Assembly (NCBI RefSeq): GCF_913062725.1
Contig: NZ_CAJXWY010000003.1
Coordinates: 1-64,000 of the forward strand
Reading direction: 5' to 3'
Origin: an uncultured Thiohalocapsa sp.
GTDB taxonomy: Bacteria; Pseudomonadota; Gammaproteobacteria; Chromatiales; Chromatiaceae
DNA: 64,000 nucleotides
In this document: in pieces, positions 16,271 to 25,008 of the stretch
Position numbering within the stretch: position 1 is the stretch's first letter
How the letters are laid out: every line of letters begins with the position of its first letter
The notes under the pieces: generated by a model
Database searches by the model: none
The model's input: only the letters and a program-made list of their open reading frames with translations
Told to the model about the DNA's origin: nothing
Program-made: the position numbers and the translations under genes

Positions 16271-16985
16271 GGCGACCGCGGCGGCCTTCGGCGAGGCCCG
16301 CGGGCTCGTCTACCAGGTCGGCGAGCGGCGCTTGATCGATGGTATCGATCTGCGCATCGCGGCGCAGGGGCTGAGCCTGATCATGGGGGCCAATGGCGCC
16401 GGCAAGAGCCTGCTGCTGCGGCTGCTGCATGGGCTGCTGCGGCCAACCCAGGGCGAGGTCCGCTGGGGTGGGCGGCTACAGGACATCGCTGTCCGCCGAC
16501 GCCAGGCGCTGGTGTTCCAACGGCCGGTGCTGCTGCGCCGGTCGGTGATCGCCAACCTGCGCTTCGCGCTCCGGCTCAGGGGCGGTGACAGTGACAGGGA
16601 CGCCGAGCAGCTGCTGGCGGAAGTCGGCCTCGGCGCCAAGGCGCGACAGCCGGCACGGCTGTTGTCCGGAGGCGAACAGCAGCGACTGAGCCTGGCGCGC
16701 GCGCTGGCGCTGCGGCCGCAGGTGTTGTTCCTCGATGAACCGACCGCGAGCCTGGACCCGGCCTCGACCCAGGCGATCGAGGACATCGTGCTGCGCGCCA
16801 AGGCACGCGGCACCAAGATCCTGTTCGTCACCCACGACCTCGGCCAGGCCCGGCGACTGGCGGACGAGGTGATCTTCCTGCAATGCGGGCGGATCGCGGA
16901 ACAGACCAGGGCCGACCAGTTCTTCGCCAACCCGGCATCCGCCGCGGCGGGCGATTATCTGGCGGGACGCCTCGTCCCGCATTGA
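16257..16985 (+). CDS. tupC: tungstate ABC transporter ATP-binding protein TupC
   Basis: This 242-residue ATPase drives the TupAB importer. It shows Walker A GANGAGKS, Q-loop VFQRP, signature LSGGEQQR, Walker B VLFLDEP and the switch His in FVTHDL. It lacks the C-terminal TOBE regulatory domain found in ModC, as expected for TupC. The start lies inside the end of tupB; tupA follows after a 50-nt gap with its own ribosome site, which would suit the higher amounts needed of a binding protein. Confidence 0.9.
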   Translation: MPSPEATAAAFGEARGLVYQVGERRLIDGIDLRIAAQGLSLIMGANGAGKSLLLRLLHGLLRPTQGEVRWGGRLQDIAVRRRQALVFQRPVLLRRSVIANLRFALRLRGGDSDRDAEQLLAEVGLGAKARQPARLLSGGEQQRLSLARALALRPQVLFLDEPTASLDPASTQAIEDIVLRAKARGTKILFVTHDLGQARRLADEVIFLQCGRIAEQTRADQFFANPASAAAGDYLAGRLVPH

Positions 16986-17035
16986 CCAACACACGCGCAA
17001 CCCGGCTGCGCGACACCACCACGGGAGATACCCTC

Positions 17036-17890
17036 ATGATGCACAACCACCGTCGACGACTGTTCACTCCGGCACGGGCCATCGTGCTGTTCGCTGCCCT
17101 GATCGGTGGTGCCCAGGCATTGGCGGAGGAGGCCATCCTGGTCCAGTCCACCACCTCGACCCAGAACTCGGGGCTGTACGATCATATCCTGCCCCAGTTC
17201 ACGGCGAAGACCGGTATCCAGGTGAACGTCGTCGCCGTCGGTACCGGGCAGGCGATCAAGAATGCGCAGAACGGAGACGGTGACGTGCTGCTCGTGCATG
17301 CCAAGTCGGCGGAGGAGAAGTTCGTCGAGGAAGGCTATGGTGTCGCCCGTTTCGATGTCATGTACAACGACTTCGTCATCGTCGGCCCAGACGCCGATCC
17401 GGCCGGTCTTAGTAATACCGAGGACGCCGCCGCCGCGCTCGCGGAGCTGGCCGCATCCGGCAGCGTCTTCGCCTCGCGTGGCGACAATTCCGGCACCCAC
17501 AAGAAAGAACTGGCGCTGTGGCAGGCCAGTGGCGTCGATCCAGCCAACGCCAGTGGCGGCTGGTACCGCGAGACCGGCTCGGGCATGGGCGCCACACTCA
17601 ACACCGCCGTCGGCATGGGCGCCTATTCGCTGACCGACCGCGCCACCTGGATCAACTTCAAGAACAAGGGCGACTATCGCATCCTGGTCGAGGGTGACCC
17701 GCGACTGTTCAATCAATACGGCATCATCCTGGTCGACCCCGCACGTCATCCCAATGTCAAGGTCGATGCGGGTCAGGCCTTCATCGATTGGGTGCTCGGC
17801 CCCGAGGGACAGGCCGCGATCGCGTCCTATCAGGTCGATGGCCAGCAATTATTCTATCCGAACTACGAAGGTCCCTGGCCGCCAAAGTGA
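17036..17890 (+). CDS. tupA: tungstate-binding periplasmic protein TupA
   Basis: The protein has 284 residues. The first 30 form a signal peptide (ARAIVLFAALIGGAQALAEE). The mature start carries the TTST-x2-SGL motif (STTSTQNSGLYDHILP), the hallmark of tungstate-binding TupA; the motifs FASRGDNSGTHKKE and ETGSGMGATLN are also typical. TupA proteins bind tungstate far better than molybdate, so this predicts W uptake. GGGAGA lies 10 nt before the first of two ATGs at 17036. The order tupB-C-A is unusual; A-B-C is the common one. Confidence 0.93.
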   Translation: MMHNHRRRLFTPARAIVLFAALIGGAQALAEEAILVQSTTSTQNSGLYDHILPQFTAKTGIQVNVVAVGTGQAIKNAQNGDGDVLLVHAKSAEEKFVEEGYGVARFDVMYNDFVIVGPDADPAGLSNTEDAAAALAELAASGSVFASRGDNSGTHKKELALWQASGVDPANASGGWYRETGSGMGATLNTAVGMGAYSLTDRATWINFKNKGDYRILVEGDPRLFNQYGIILVDPARHPNVKVDAGQAFIDWVLGPEGQAAIASYQVDGQQLFYPNYEGPWPPK

Positions 17891-18001
17891 CCGCGACCGA
17901 CGATGGATCGGTGATCGGTGATCGACGCCGGTCATCACGTCCAATGCCTCATGCCTCGATCACGGCGTCGGCCTCCTGGCGGACCTGCAGGCCGAGGCCC
18001 G

Positions 18002-18041
18002 CAACCAACAACCAACAACCAACAACCAACAACCAACAACC
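18002..18041 (+). repeat. heptanucleotide tandem repeat (CAACCAA)
   Basis: Five perfect copies of CAACCAA plus a partial sixth are placed in the spacer between tupA and the second transporter. The A-rich block stands out from the GC-rich surroundings. Seven-bp units change the reading frame when copy number slips, but no gene crosses the repeat. It could vary the spacing or folding of the leader upstream of the next operon. Confidence 0.9.
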
Positions 18042-18158
18042 GGGCGATGATCACCGTAAGCAGCACCCGGGGTACCGCCGCGATGCCGATCCCGACGTTC
18101 ACCGCCCCGGGTGTGATGCTGCCAATGCTGCCCCTCAACCGATTGCGTGCACTCAATC

Positions 18159-19292
18159 ATGATGCTCCGAAGAATCGCAAGGATGGACCAGGGCCGCGGA
18201 TGCAACCGCCACGCCTGTCACAGGCGCGGCGCTGCAGCCCGGCATCGCCGGCTGCGCTGCTGGCTACTCGCACTCTGTTGCTGGCTGCCGTTCGGTGCCG
18301 AAGCCGCGCGTCTGATCGAAGACTCTGCCGGGCGCAAAGTCGCGATACCGGAGCGGATCGAGCGGGTCTACGCCGCCGGCCCGCCGGCCTCGATCCTGGT
18401 CTATGTGCTGGCGCCGGACAAGCTCACCGGATGGCCACGGGCACCGCGTAAGGACGAGCGGCCCTACCTGGCACCGGCGACCCGTGACCTGCCGGAGACC
18501 GGCCGCCTCACCGGGCGCGGCAATACCACCAATCTGGAGGTGATGCTGCGCACCAGGCCCGACCTGATCATCGACTTCGGCGCCGTCAACGCCACCTACG
18601 TGTCGCTGGCCGATCAGGTGCAGGCGCAGACCGGCATTCCGTACCTGCTGATCGATGGCCGCTTCGAGCAGACGCCGGCGGCCCTGCGTCTGGTCGGCGA
18701 CATCCTTGGGGTCGGCGACCGCGGCGAAGCCCGGGCCAGCGAGGTCGAGGCCCTGTTGACGACCCTCGACGACGTGCTGGCGACCATCCCCGAGCGCGAG
18801 CGCCCCCGGGTCTACATGGCGCGCGGCCCGAACGGACTCGAAACCGGCCTGAAGGGCTCGATCAACACCGAGATCATCGAACGTGCCGGCGGTCGCAACG
18901 TCGCCGATCCCGGCGACGCCTCGCTGCGCCGCGGCATCGTGCAGGTGTCGGTGGAGCAGGTCATAGTCGCCAACCCGGACACCATCATCACCTGGGACCC
19001 GAACTTCTACCGTGGCGTCTGGCGCGATCCCCTGTGGGCCGGTATCGAGGCGGTGCAGCGCCAGCGCGTCTTCCTGAGCCCCCTCGTGCCCTTCGGCTGG
19101 ATCGACCGGCCGCCGTCGCTGAACCGGATCATCGGCCTGAAATGGCTCGCGAGCCTGTTCTACCCCGACCAGATGCCCATGGATCTGCGCGCCGAGACCC
19201 GCGCCTTCTACCGTCGCTTCTACCACGTCGACCTCGACGACAACACACTCGAGCAGTTGCTCCAATGGACCCAGGGTCACCCGCCGAACTGA
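18159..19292 (+). CDS. class III periplasmic binding protein, MolA/BtuF-like
   Basis: The protein has about 377 residues. After a basic start and a hydrophobic signal (LRCWLLALCCWLPFGAEAAR) the mature protein shows the two-lobe class III pattern: RIERVYAAGPPASILVYVLAP, NLEVMLRTRPDLIIDFG, and GSINTEIIERAGGRNVAD. Such proteins bind iron chelates, cobalamin, heme or, in the MolA branch, molybdate and tungstate. There is no outer-membrane TonB receptor gene nearby and the neighbours are tup and FDH genes, which favours an oxyanion ligand (inference). Start uncertain: GTG 18147, ATG 18159 and ATG 18183 are all open and none has a strong ribosome site. It overlaps the permease gene by 28 nt. Confidence 0.82.
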   Translation: MMLRRIARMDQGRGCNRHACHRRGAAARHRRLRCWLLALCCWLPFGAEAARLIEDSAGRKVAIPERIERVYAAGPPASILVYVLAPDKLTGWPRAPRKDERPYLAPATRDLPETGRLTGRGNTTNLEVMLRTRPDLIIDFGAVNATYVSLADQVQAQTGIPYLLIDGRFEQTPAALRLVGDILGVGDRGEARASEVEALLTTLDDVLATIPERERPRVYMARGPNGLETGLKGSINTEIIERAGGRNVADPGDASLRRGIVQVSVEQVIVANPDTIITWDPNFYRGVWRDPLWAGIEAVQRQRVFLSPLVPFGWIDRPPSLNRIIGLKWLASLFYPDQMPMDLRAETRAFYRRFYHVDLDDNTLEQLLQWTQGHPPN

Positions 19293-20293
19293 GCCTGCAG
19301 CGCACCCTGGTGCTGCTGGTGATGCTGGTTTCGCTGTTGGCGATCGCCGCCGCACTGATCGGCCCCTACAGCATCAGCCCGACGCAGCTGATCCAGGCAT
19401 TCGCGCAGCGGCTCACCGGGCGCATCGATCCGGCCCTGGCGGCGACCGACACGGTGCTGTTCTCGGTGCGGTTGCCGCGGGTTGCCGCGGCCCTGCTCGC
19501 CGGCGCCGCCCTGGCCGCCGCCGGTGCCGTCTACCAGGGCTTGTTCCGCAACCCGCTGGTCTCGCCGGACATGCTCGGCGTCTCCAGCGGCGCCGGCCTG
19601 GGCGCGGTGCTCGGCATCTTCCTGTCGCTGCCGGTCCCGGCGATCCAGGGGCTGTCTTTCGTCGGCGGACTCGCGACCGTGGCGATCGTCTATCTGTTGG
19701 CGAGCGCCGTGCGTGGCCATGAACCCACCCTGGTGCTGGTGCTCACCGGCATCGTCCTCGGCGCCCTCGCGGGTGCCTGCCTGTCGTTGTTGAAGATCCT
19801 CGCCGATCCCTACGATCAGTTGCCAGCCATCACCTTCTGGCTGCTCGGCAGCCTCGCCAGTGTCCGCGCCGCGGACGTGCTCGCCACAGCGCCGCTGGTG
19901 CTGGTCGCGCTGGTCCCGCTGGTGCTGCTGCGCTGGCGGGTCAATCTGATGAGCCTCGGCGACGAGGAGGCCGCCGCCCTCGGCGTCGATCCACGCCGGC
20001 TGCGGCTGCTGTTCATTGCTGCGGCGACCCTGATGACGGCGAGCATCGTCGCCATCGCCGGCGTCATCGGCTGGGTCGGTCTGGTCATTCCACATATCGC
20101 GCGCCTGCTGGTCGGGCCCAACTTCAATCGGCTGCTGCCAACCGCGATGCTGATCGGCGCCGGGTTCATGCTGGCGGTCGACACCCTGGCACGCACCCTG
20201 GCCGAGACCGAGACGCCGCTCGGGGTGCTCACCGCATGCCTCGGCGCGCCGGTGTTCGTCTGGCTGCTCGCCAGCGGCCGCCGCGGCTGGTGA
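19265..20293 (+). CDS. FecCD-family ABC permease, MolB-like
   Basis: This inner-membrane permease has 342 residues and about ten hydrophobic helices. The FecCD/BtuC landmarks are present: VRLPRVAAALLAGAALAAAG, YQGLFRNPLVSPDMLGVSSG and GWVGLVIPHIARLLVG. It works as a dimer with the binding protein before it and the ATPase after it. The family serves siderophore, cobalamin, heme and MolB-type oxyanion importers; sequence alone does not separate these for me, and the context favours the last. The start lies inside the end of the binding-protein gene. Confidence 0.88.
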   Translation: MDPGSPAELSLQRTLVLLVMLVSLLAIAAALIGPYSISPTQLIQAFAQRLTGRIDPALAATDTVLFSVRLPRVAAALLAGAALAAAGAVYQGLFRNPLVSPDMLGVSSGAGLGAVLGIFLSLPVPAIQGLSFVGGLATVAIVYLLASAVRGHEPTLVLVLTGIVLGALAGACLSLLKILADPYDQLPAITFWLLGSLASVRAADVLATAPLVLVALVPLVLLRWRVNLMSLGDEEAAALGVDPRRLRLLFIAAATLMTASIVAIAGVIGWVGLVIPHIARLLVGPNFNRLLPTAMLIGAGFMLAVDTLARTLAETETPLGVLTACLGAPVFVWLLASGRRGW

Positions 20294-20325
20294 GGCCGCG
20301 GTCGGCGGCCGTCGTATCCGACACC

Positions 20326-21093
20326 ATGGAATTGCAGACCCACGCACTGGCGTTCGGTTACCGCCGGCAACGCGTCGGCAGCAACCTGGGCCTGCGCGTC
20401 GGCCCGGGCGAGGTGCTCTGCCTGCTCGGTCCCAACGGCTGTGGCAAGACCACGCTGTTCAAGACCCTGCTCGGCCTGCTGCCGCGCCATGGCGGTCGCA
20501 TCGCCCTCGATGGTGAAGAGCTGCGCCACCTGGCGCGCGCCGAGATCGCCCGCCGCATCGCCTATGTGCCACAGGCACACGCCGCCGTCTTCCCCTACAG
20601 CGTGCACGACATGGTGCTCATGGGTCGCACCGCCCATCGCGGCCTGTTCTCGGGGCCGGGCCACAACGATCATGCGCAGGCGCAGGAGGCCCTGGCCCTG
20701 CTCGGCATCGGCCACCTGTTCGGACGCGACTACAGCCGCATCAGCGGTGGCCAACGCCAACTGGTGCTGATCGCCCGGGCGCTGGCGCAGCAGGCGCCAC
20801 TGATCGTCATGGACGAGCCCACGGCGAGTCTCGACTTCGGCAATCAGATGCTGCTGCTCGCGCTGGTGCGGCGGCTCGCGGCACGCGGTCTCGGTGTCAT
20901 CCTCTCGACGCACAATCCGGACCACGCCTTCGCCTGCGGCACCGACGTGCTCGTGCTGGCCGACGGCCAGACGCAGGCGCAGGGGTGTCCGGATGCGACT
21001 CTGACCGGCGCCCTCTTGAGCCGGGTCTACGGGGTTCCGATCGAGGTCCGTCAACTCGCGGATGGGCATCGCCTCTGCGTCCCCGCACAATGA
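20326..21093 (+). CDS. FecE/MolC-like ABC transporter ATPase
   Basis: This 255-residue ATPase completes the class II importer. It has Walker A GPNGCGKT, Q-loop VPQAH, signature ISGGQRQL, Walker B LIVMDEPTASLD and the switch His in LSTHNPDH. The FPYSVHDMVLMGR stretch after the Q-loop is typical of the FecE/BtuD/MolC group. ATG 20326 gives the normal N terminus (MELQTHALAFGY). The gene ends the plus-strand run that started at tupB; after it comes a stretch without genes. Confidence 0.88.
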   Translation: MELQTHALAFGYRRQRVGSNLGLRVGPGEVLCLLGPNGCGKTTLFKTLLGLLPRHGGRIALDGEELRHLARAEIARRIAYVPQAHAAVFPYSVHDMVLMGRTAHRGLFSGPGHNDHAQAQEALALLGIGHLFGRDYSRISGGQRQLVLIARALAQQAPLIVMDEPTASLDFGNQMLLLALVRRLAARGLGVILSTHNPDHAFACGTDVLVLADGQTQAQGCPDATLTGALLSRVYGVPIEVRQLADGHRLCVPAQ

Positions 21094-21627
21094 CCCGCGC
21101 GCCGCCCCGCGCGCGGCTGGACTTCGCGGCAGAAGGAACTGGCCGGGCTCCCTGGTGTGCTCCAGCGACGGGGTGCGGGTCTCCCCGGCACTGACATCCC
21201 CTGAGCGCGGGGCTTTGGGCAGCGCGGGCGCTGTGTCCCGAGCGGGAGGCGCTGTTCGAGCACAAGCTCAGCGCCGAGCAGGTGTTTCACGCGATGGTTG
21301 ATACCACACCCACCTCCGCACGACGGCTGAGCCGACCAACCGCTTGGTGCTGGCCATCGAGGGGGCGCGTCAGGCCGAGGCGAGTGGGGCACGTCGTACC
21401 AATGGCCTCTCCCCCGATGCGTGACGCGGCGGAGACCGAGCGCTCGCGCATGGAAGAGCGCTGACGGCTGCTGCGCGATGGGCGCGACGGCTTCGGGTCG
21501 CAGCCCGCCAGGGCACGCCCGTAACTGGCGCTCGGCCGGGTGAGCACGACAGGGGCGAGCGACTTGTTACCCGCAGGACACCTGATCGCCGTCCGCACAG
21601 GCACCGTACAGCCGGGGCCGGCGGTCA
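21094..21627. other. gene-free stretch with possible decayed coding sequence
   Basis: These 534 nt separate the FDH/transport block from glgA. One plus-strand frame reads like real protein for about 40 residues around 21200-21330 (LCPEREALFEHKLSAEQVF), then loses coherence, and short frames with stops follow. I cannot name the family. It may be a relic of a deleted gene at the edge of the FDH island. No terminator or insertion-sequence end was seen. Confidence 0.35.
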
Positions 21628-23154
21628 TTAGGCCATGGCCGCCGCGGGCTGGTGCTCGCGGCAGGCGATGGCCTCGGCATAGAACGCCGCGTAGTGGCGG
21701 GCGCTGGCCTGCCAGCTGAGATCCTGGCGCATGCCGGCGAGCATCAGGGCGCGCCACTGCGTCGGTTGCTCGCGGTGCATGTGCAGTGCTTTCTCCACCG
21801 CATACCAGAGGCCGTCGGCGTTGGGATCGTTGAACAGAAAGCCGTTGGCGGTGCCGGCGGCCAGCGCCGCATCACTGGCGTCCAGTACGGTGTCCGCGAG
21901 TCCGCCGGTGTTGTGCACGATGGGCACGGTGCCATAGCGCAGGCTATACATCTGATTGAGTCCACAGGGCTCGAAGCGCGAGGGCATCAGGAAGGCATCA
22001 CACCCCGCCTCGACCAGGTGGGCGCGGATCTCGTCATAGCCCACATGCACGCTGACGTGGTTGGGGTGTGCCGCGGCCGCCTCCTGCAGGGCCTGCTCCA
22101 GCGCGCGGTCGCCGGCCCCCTGCATCACCAGCTGCACCCGGCCGGCGGCCACCAGTCGCGGCAGGATGTCGATGATCAGGTCGACCCCTTTCTGCTCCAC
22201 CAGACGGCCGACGTGGCCGAGCACGAACGCGTGCTCGTCCCGGGGCAGCCCGAACAGCGTCTGCAGCTCCAGCTTGTTCTCGGCCTTCAGGTGCACGTGC
22301 TCGGCATCGTAGGCCTGTGGCAGAGCCGGGTCGGCGGCGGGATTCCAAACCCGATAGTCGATGCCGTTGAGGATGCCGCGGAAGCGCCCGCCCAGCTGGC
22401 GCAGCAGGCCGTCGAGCCCGCAACCGAAGCGCTGGGTGCGGACCTCGTCTGCGTATCTGGGGCTCACGGTGTTGACCCGATCCGAGAAGACGATGCCGCC
22501 CTTGATGAAGGACATGCGCTGGTGGAACTCGAGCCCGCTGACGGACCACAGGGCCGCCGGCAGGTGCAGCCGATCGAAGGTGCTGCGGTCGAAAAGGCCC
22601 TGGTAGGCGAGGTTGTGAATCGTGAACACCGTTGCCGGGCGCTCGTCCTTGTCGATCAGCAGGGCCGGTGCCAGCCCGGTCTGCCAGTCGTTGCAGTGCA
22701 GCACGTGCGGGCGCCAGTTGAGTGGCGGCAGACCCATGGCGACATGGGCGACGACCCGGCTGAACAGCAGGAAGCGTTCGGCGTTGTCGCCCCAATCACG
22801 GCCGCTGACATCGGTGTAGGGGTTGCCCTCGCGGCAAAAGTAAGCCGGCGCGTCCACCAGGTAGACGGGCAGATCCCGGTCCGGCAGCAGGCCGCCGTAG
22901 AGTTGGGCCTGGCCGACAATGCCCGGTATGCGCAGCTCCATGAGGGGCTTCAGCTCGCGTACCAGCTTTTTTGCACTAGGATAGGCGGGCAAGATGAGTC
23001 GGGCATCGTGGCCGAGCTCGCGCAACGCCATGGGCAGGCTGGCTGCGACATCGCCGAGCCCGCCGGTCTTCACCAGCGGATGGGCCTCGCTGCTTGCGAT
23101 CAGGATACTGTAACCACTTGGGTCCGGCTCAGGATGCATTGTGTTGTGATCCAT
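21628..23154 (-). CDS. glgA: glycogen synthase, ADP-glucose type
   Basis: This GT5 glycosyltransferase transfers glucose from ADP-glucose to the non-reducing end of alpha-1,4-glucan. The 508 residues show the N-terminal ADP-glucose loop KTGGLGDVAASLP (residues 30-42), HCNDWQTGLAP, TIHNLAYQG, and in the C-terminal Rossmann lobe GRLVEQKGVD and the catalytic SRFEPCGLNQMYSLRYGT. All are standard for bacterial GlgA and the length is normal. glgC lies 30 kb away at 53.5 kb; no branching enzyme or phosphorylase gene is adjacent. ATG 23154 is used; ATG 23139 is an alternative. Confidence 0.96.
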   Translation of the reverse strand: MDHNTMHPEPDPSGYSILIASSEAHPLVKTGGLGDVAASLPMALRELGHDARLILPAYPSAKKLVRELKPLMELRIPGIVGQAQLYGGLLPDRDLPVYLVDAPAYFCREGNPYTDVSGRDWGDNAERFLLFSRVVAHVAMGLPPLNWRPHVLHCNDWQTGLAPALLIDKDERPATVFTIHNLAYQGLFDRSTFDRLHLPAALWSVSGLEFHQRMSFIKGGIVFSDRVNTVSPRYADEVRTQRFGCGLDGLLRQLGGRFRGILNGIDYRVWNPAADPALPQAYDAEHVHLKAENKLELQTLFGLPRDEHAFVLGHVGRLVEQKGVDLIIDILPRLVAAGRVQLVMQGAGDRALEQALQEAAAAHPNHVSVHVGYDEIRAHLVEAGCDAFLMPSRFEPCGLNQMYSLRYGTVPIVHNTGGLADTVLDASDAALAAGTANGFLFNDPNADGLWYAVEKALHMHREQPTQWRALMLAGMRQDLSWQASARHYAAFYAEAIACREHQPAAAMA

Positions 23155-23453
23155 GGCTGTCGGCGCAAGTTGTGAGTGTTAGCGGGGTCGAGTCGCGGCT
23201 CGCAGTCAGGGGCGTTGTCCGTGCATCGGGCGGCGCCCGATGTCGTCCGCCGGCATGTGGCGCGGCGTACGCCCTGCCCGGGCGCCCACGGCACCATGCG
23301 CGGCGGCGGGCTGATCCAGCGCTCGCCTGCAATCGGTGCCACTATGGGGGAATCCCCGGAGGGTTGGCTCGGGCGGCCCCTGAGCTTTCGTTCGGTCAAG
23401 CTAGCACAAAGTTCAGGTAATGCACGACGCCTATCGAACTTCAGGAGCCTGCC
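23155..23453. other. divergent spacer between glgA and zwf
   Basis: These 299 nt carry the promoters of both genes. No clear -35/-10 pair was seen. The last 60 nt before zwf are less GC-rich (AGCACAAAGTTCAGGTAATG), which is where its promoter most likely lies. zwf has a clear AGGAG ribosome site 8 nt before its ATG. Confidence 0.4.
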
Positions 23454-24950
23454 ATGTCCGCATCCTGCACATTGGTCATCTTCGGCGCCACCGGTAATCT
23501 CTCGCAAATAAAGCTGTTGCCCGCGCTCTACCAGCTGGAGCGCGGCGGGCATCTGGCCCCGTCGATGCGGGTGATTGGCTTCGGTCGCCGCGACTGGTCG
23601 GATGACCAATGGCGCGGCGAGGTCCGCGAGATCCTCGCCGAGCAGCTGCGCCAACGCTTGGAGGGCGAGGTGCTGGAGCGCCTGATGGCGCGGCTGCACT
23701 TCGTTGCGGGCGATCTCCAGGACGATGCCGGCTTCGAGCGTTTGGCCCAGCGCCTGTGCGCAGCATCCCGGGATGATGGCGACAGCGAGGGTTTTGCGCC
23801 GAATCTGGTGTTCTATCTCGCCATTGCGCCGGCGCACTACGGCGAGGTAGCCGATCGTCTCGCCGCCCGCGGCCTGCACCGCCCGGAGCACGGATCGGCC
23901 CGGCTGGTGGTGGAAAAGCCCTTCGGCTATGACCTGGAGAGCGCTGAGATTCTGGACGAGCGGCTGCAACGGCACTTCCGCGAGGCGCAGATTTATCGCA
24001 TCGATCACTATCTGGGCAAGAGCACGGTGCAGAACGTGCTGGTCTTTCGCTTCGCCAACCTGCTGCTCGAGCCCTTGTGGAATCGCAACTATATCGACCA
24101 CGTGCAGATCACCCATGCCGAGGACAAGGGGATCGGCCGTCGTGCGGGGTTCTACGACGGCGTCGGCGCCATGCGCGACATGATCCAGAGCCATCTGCTG
24201 CAGATGCTGACCCTGGTGGCCATGGAGCCGCCGCCGAGCATGGACGCCGAGGCCCTGCGGGACGAAAAGGTCAAGGTGCTGCGCTCCATCCGGCCCATTC
24301 CGCGTCAGGCGGTGCATGCCCAAGCCTTCCGCGCCCAGTACCGGGCCGGCGAGAGCAATGGCGAGCGTGTGCCGGGCTACCTGGAAGAGGCGGGTGTGGA
24401 CCCGCGCAGCAGCACCGAGACCTACGCCGCGCTCAAGCTCTATATCGACAACTGGCGCTGGCGGGGCGTGCCCTTCTATCTGCGCACCGGCAAGCGCTTG
24501 GGGGCGTCGCGCTCGCTCATCGCCATCCGCTTCCGTCATCCGCCGCAGCAGCTCTTCAGCGATACGCCCATCGAGCAGCTGAAGCCCAACTGGCTGCTGT
24601 TGAACATCCAGCCCAACGAGTGCATGCGCTTGGAGCTGCTGGTGAAGCAGCCGGGGCTGACCATGCGCACCCAGACCGAACGGCTGGATGCCAGCACCTG
24701 CGCCATCGGCCGTGACCAGATCGATGCCTACGAGGCGCTGATCCTGGACGTGCTGTCGGGCGACCATTCACTCTTTCTGCGCGCCGACGAGGTGGAGCAT
24801 GCGTGGCGGGTGGTCGACCCGGTACTCAAGCTCTGGGCCACCGAGCGGGACTACATCCACACCTATGAGGCCGGTGGCTGGGGACCCACCGAGGCCACCC
24901 GTCTGTTCGACAAGGAGGATCAGGATTGGCGCAACGGCCTGGATGAGTAA
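23454..24950 (+). CDS. zwf: glucose-6-phosphate 1-dehydrogenase
   Basis: This enzyme oxidises glucose 6-phosphate to 6-phosphogluconolactone and makes NADPH (or NADH), the entry to the oxidative pentose phosphate and Entner-Doudoroff routes. The 498 residues start with the nucleotide fold [19 protein letters not shown] (the usual GASGDLA is replaced by GATGNLS) and contain the active-site RIDHYLGK. The [12 protein letters not shown] motif and the C-terminal helix are also in place. It is divergent from glgA and next to the hydrogenase genes. pgl and edd are not in the window. Confidence 0.96.
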   Translation: MSASCTLVIFGATGNLSQIKLLPALYQLERGGHLAPSMRVIGFGRRDWSDDQWRGEVREILAEQLRQRLEGEVLERLMARLHFVAGDLQDDAGFERLAQRLCAASRDDGDSEGFAPNLVFYLAIAPAHYGEVADRLAARGLHRPEHGSARLVVEKPFGYDLESAEILDERLQRHFREAQIYRIDHYLGKSTVQNVLVFRFANLLLEPLWNRNYIDHVQITHAEDKGIGRRAGFYDGVGAMRDMIQSHLLQMLTLVAMEPPPSMDAEALRDEKVKVLRSIRPIPRQAVHAQAFRAQYRAGESNGERVPGYLEEAGVDPRSSTETYAALKLYIDNWRWRGVPFYLRTGKRLGASRSLIAIRFRHPPQQLFSDTPIEQLKPNWLLLNIQPNECMRLELLVKQPGLTMRTQTERLDASTCAIGRDQIDAYEALILDVLSGDHSLFLRADEVEHAWRVVDPVLKLWATERDYIHTYEAGGWGPTEATRLFDKEDQDWRNGLDE

Positions 24951-25008
24951 TCCGCGCCGGTGCGCCAGTTGGCCGGGGCGTCTGCCGACGCCCCGGCACC
25001 GCCGGTGA

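Noticed and set aside
18002-18041. CRISPR-like repeats
   Set aside because: The units are 7 bp and contiguous, without spacers or cas genes.
23100-24767. A 555-codon open frame on the minus strand
   Set aside because: It is antisense to zwf, which carries the RIDHYLGK active site. The antisense frame shows no family.
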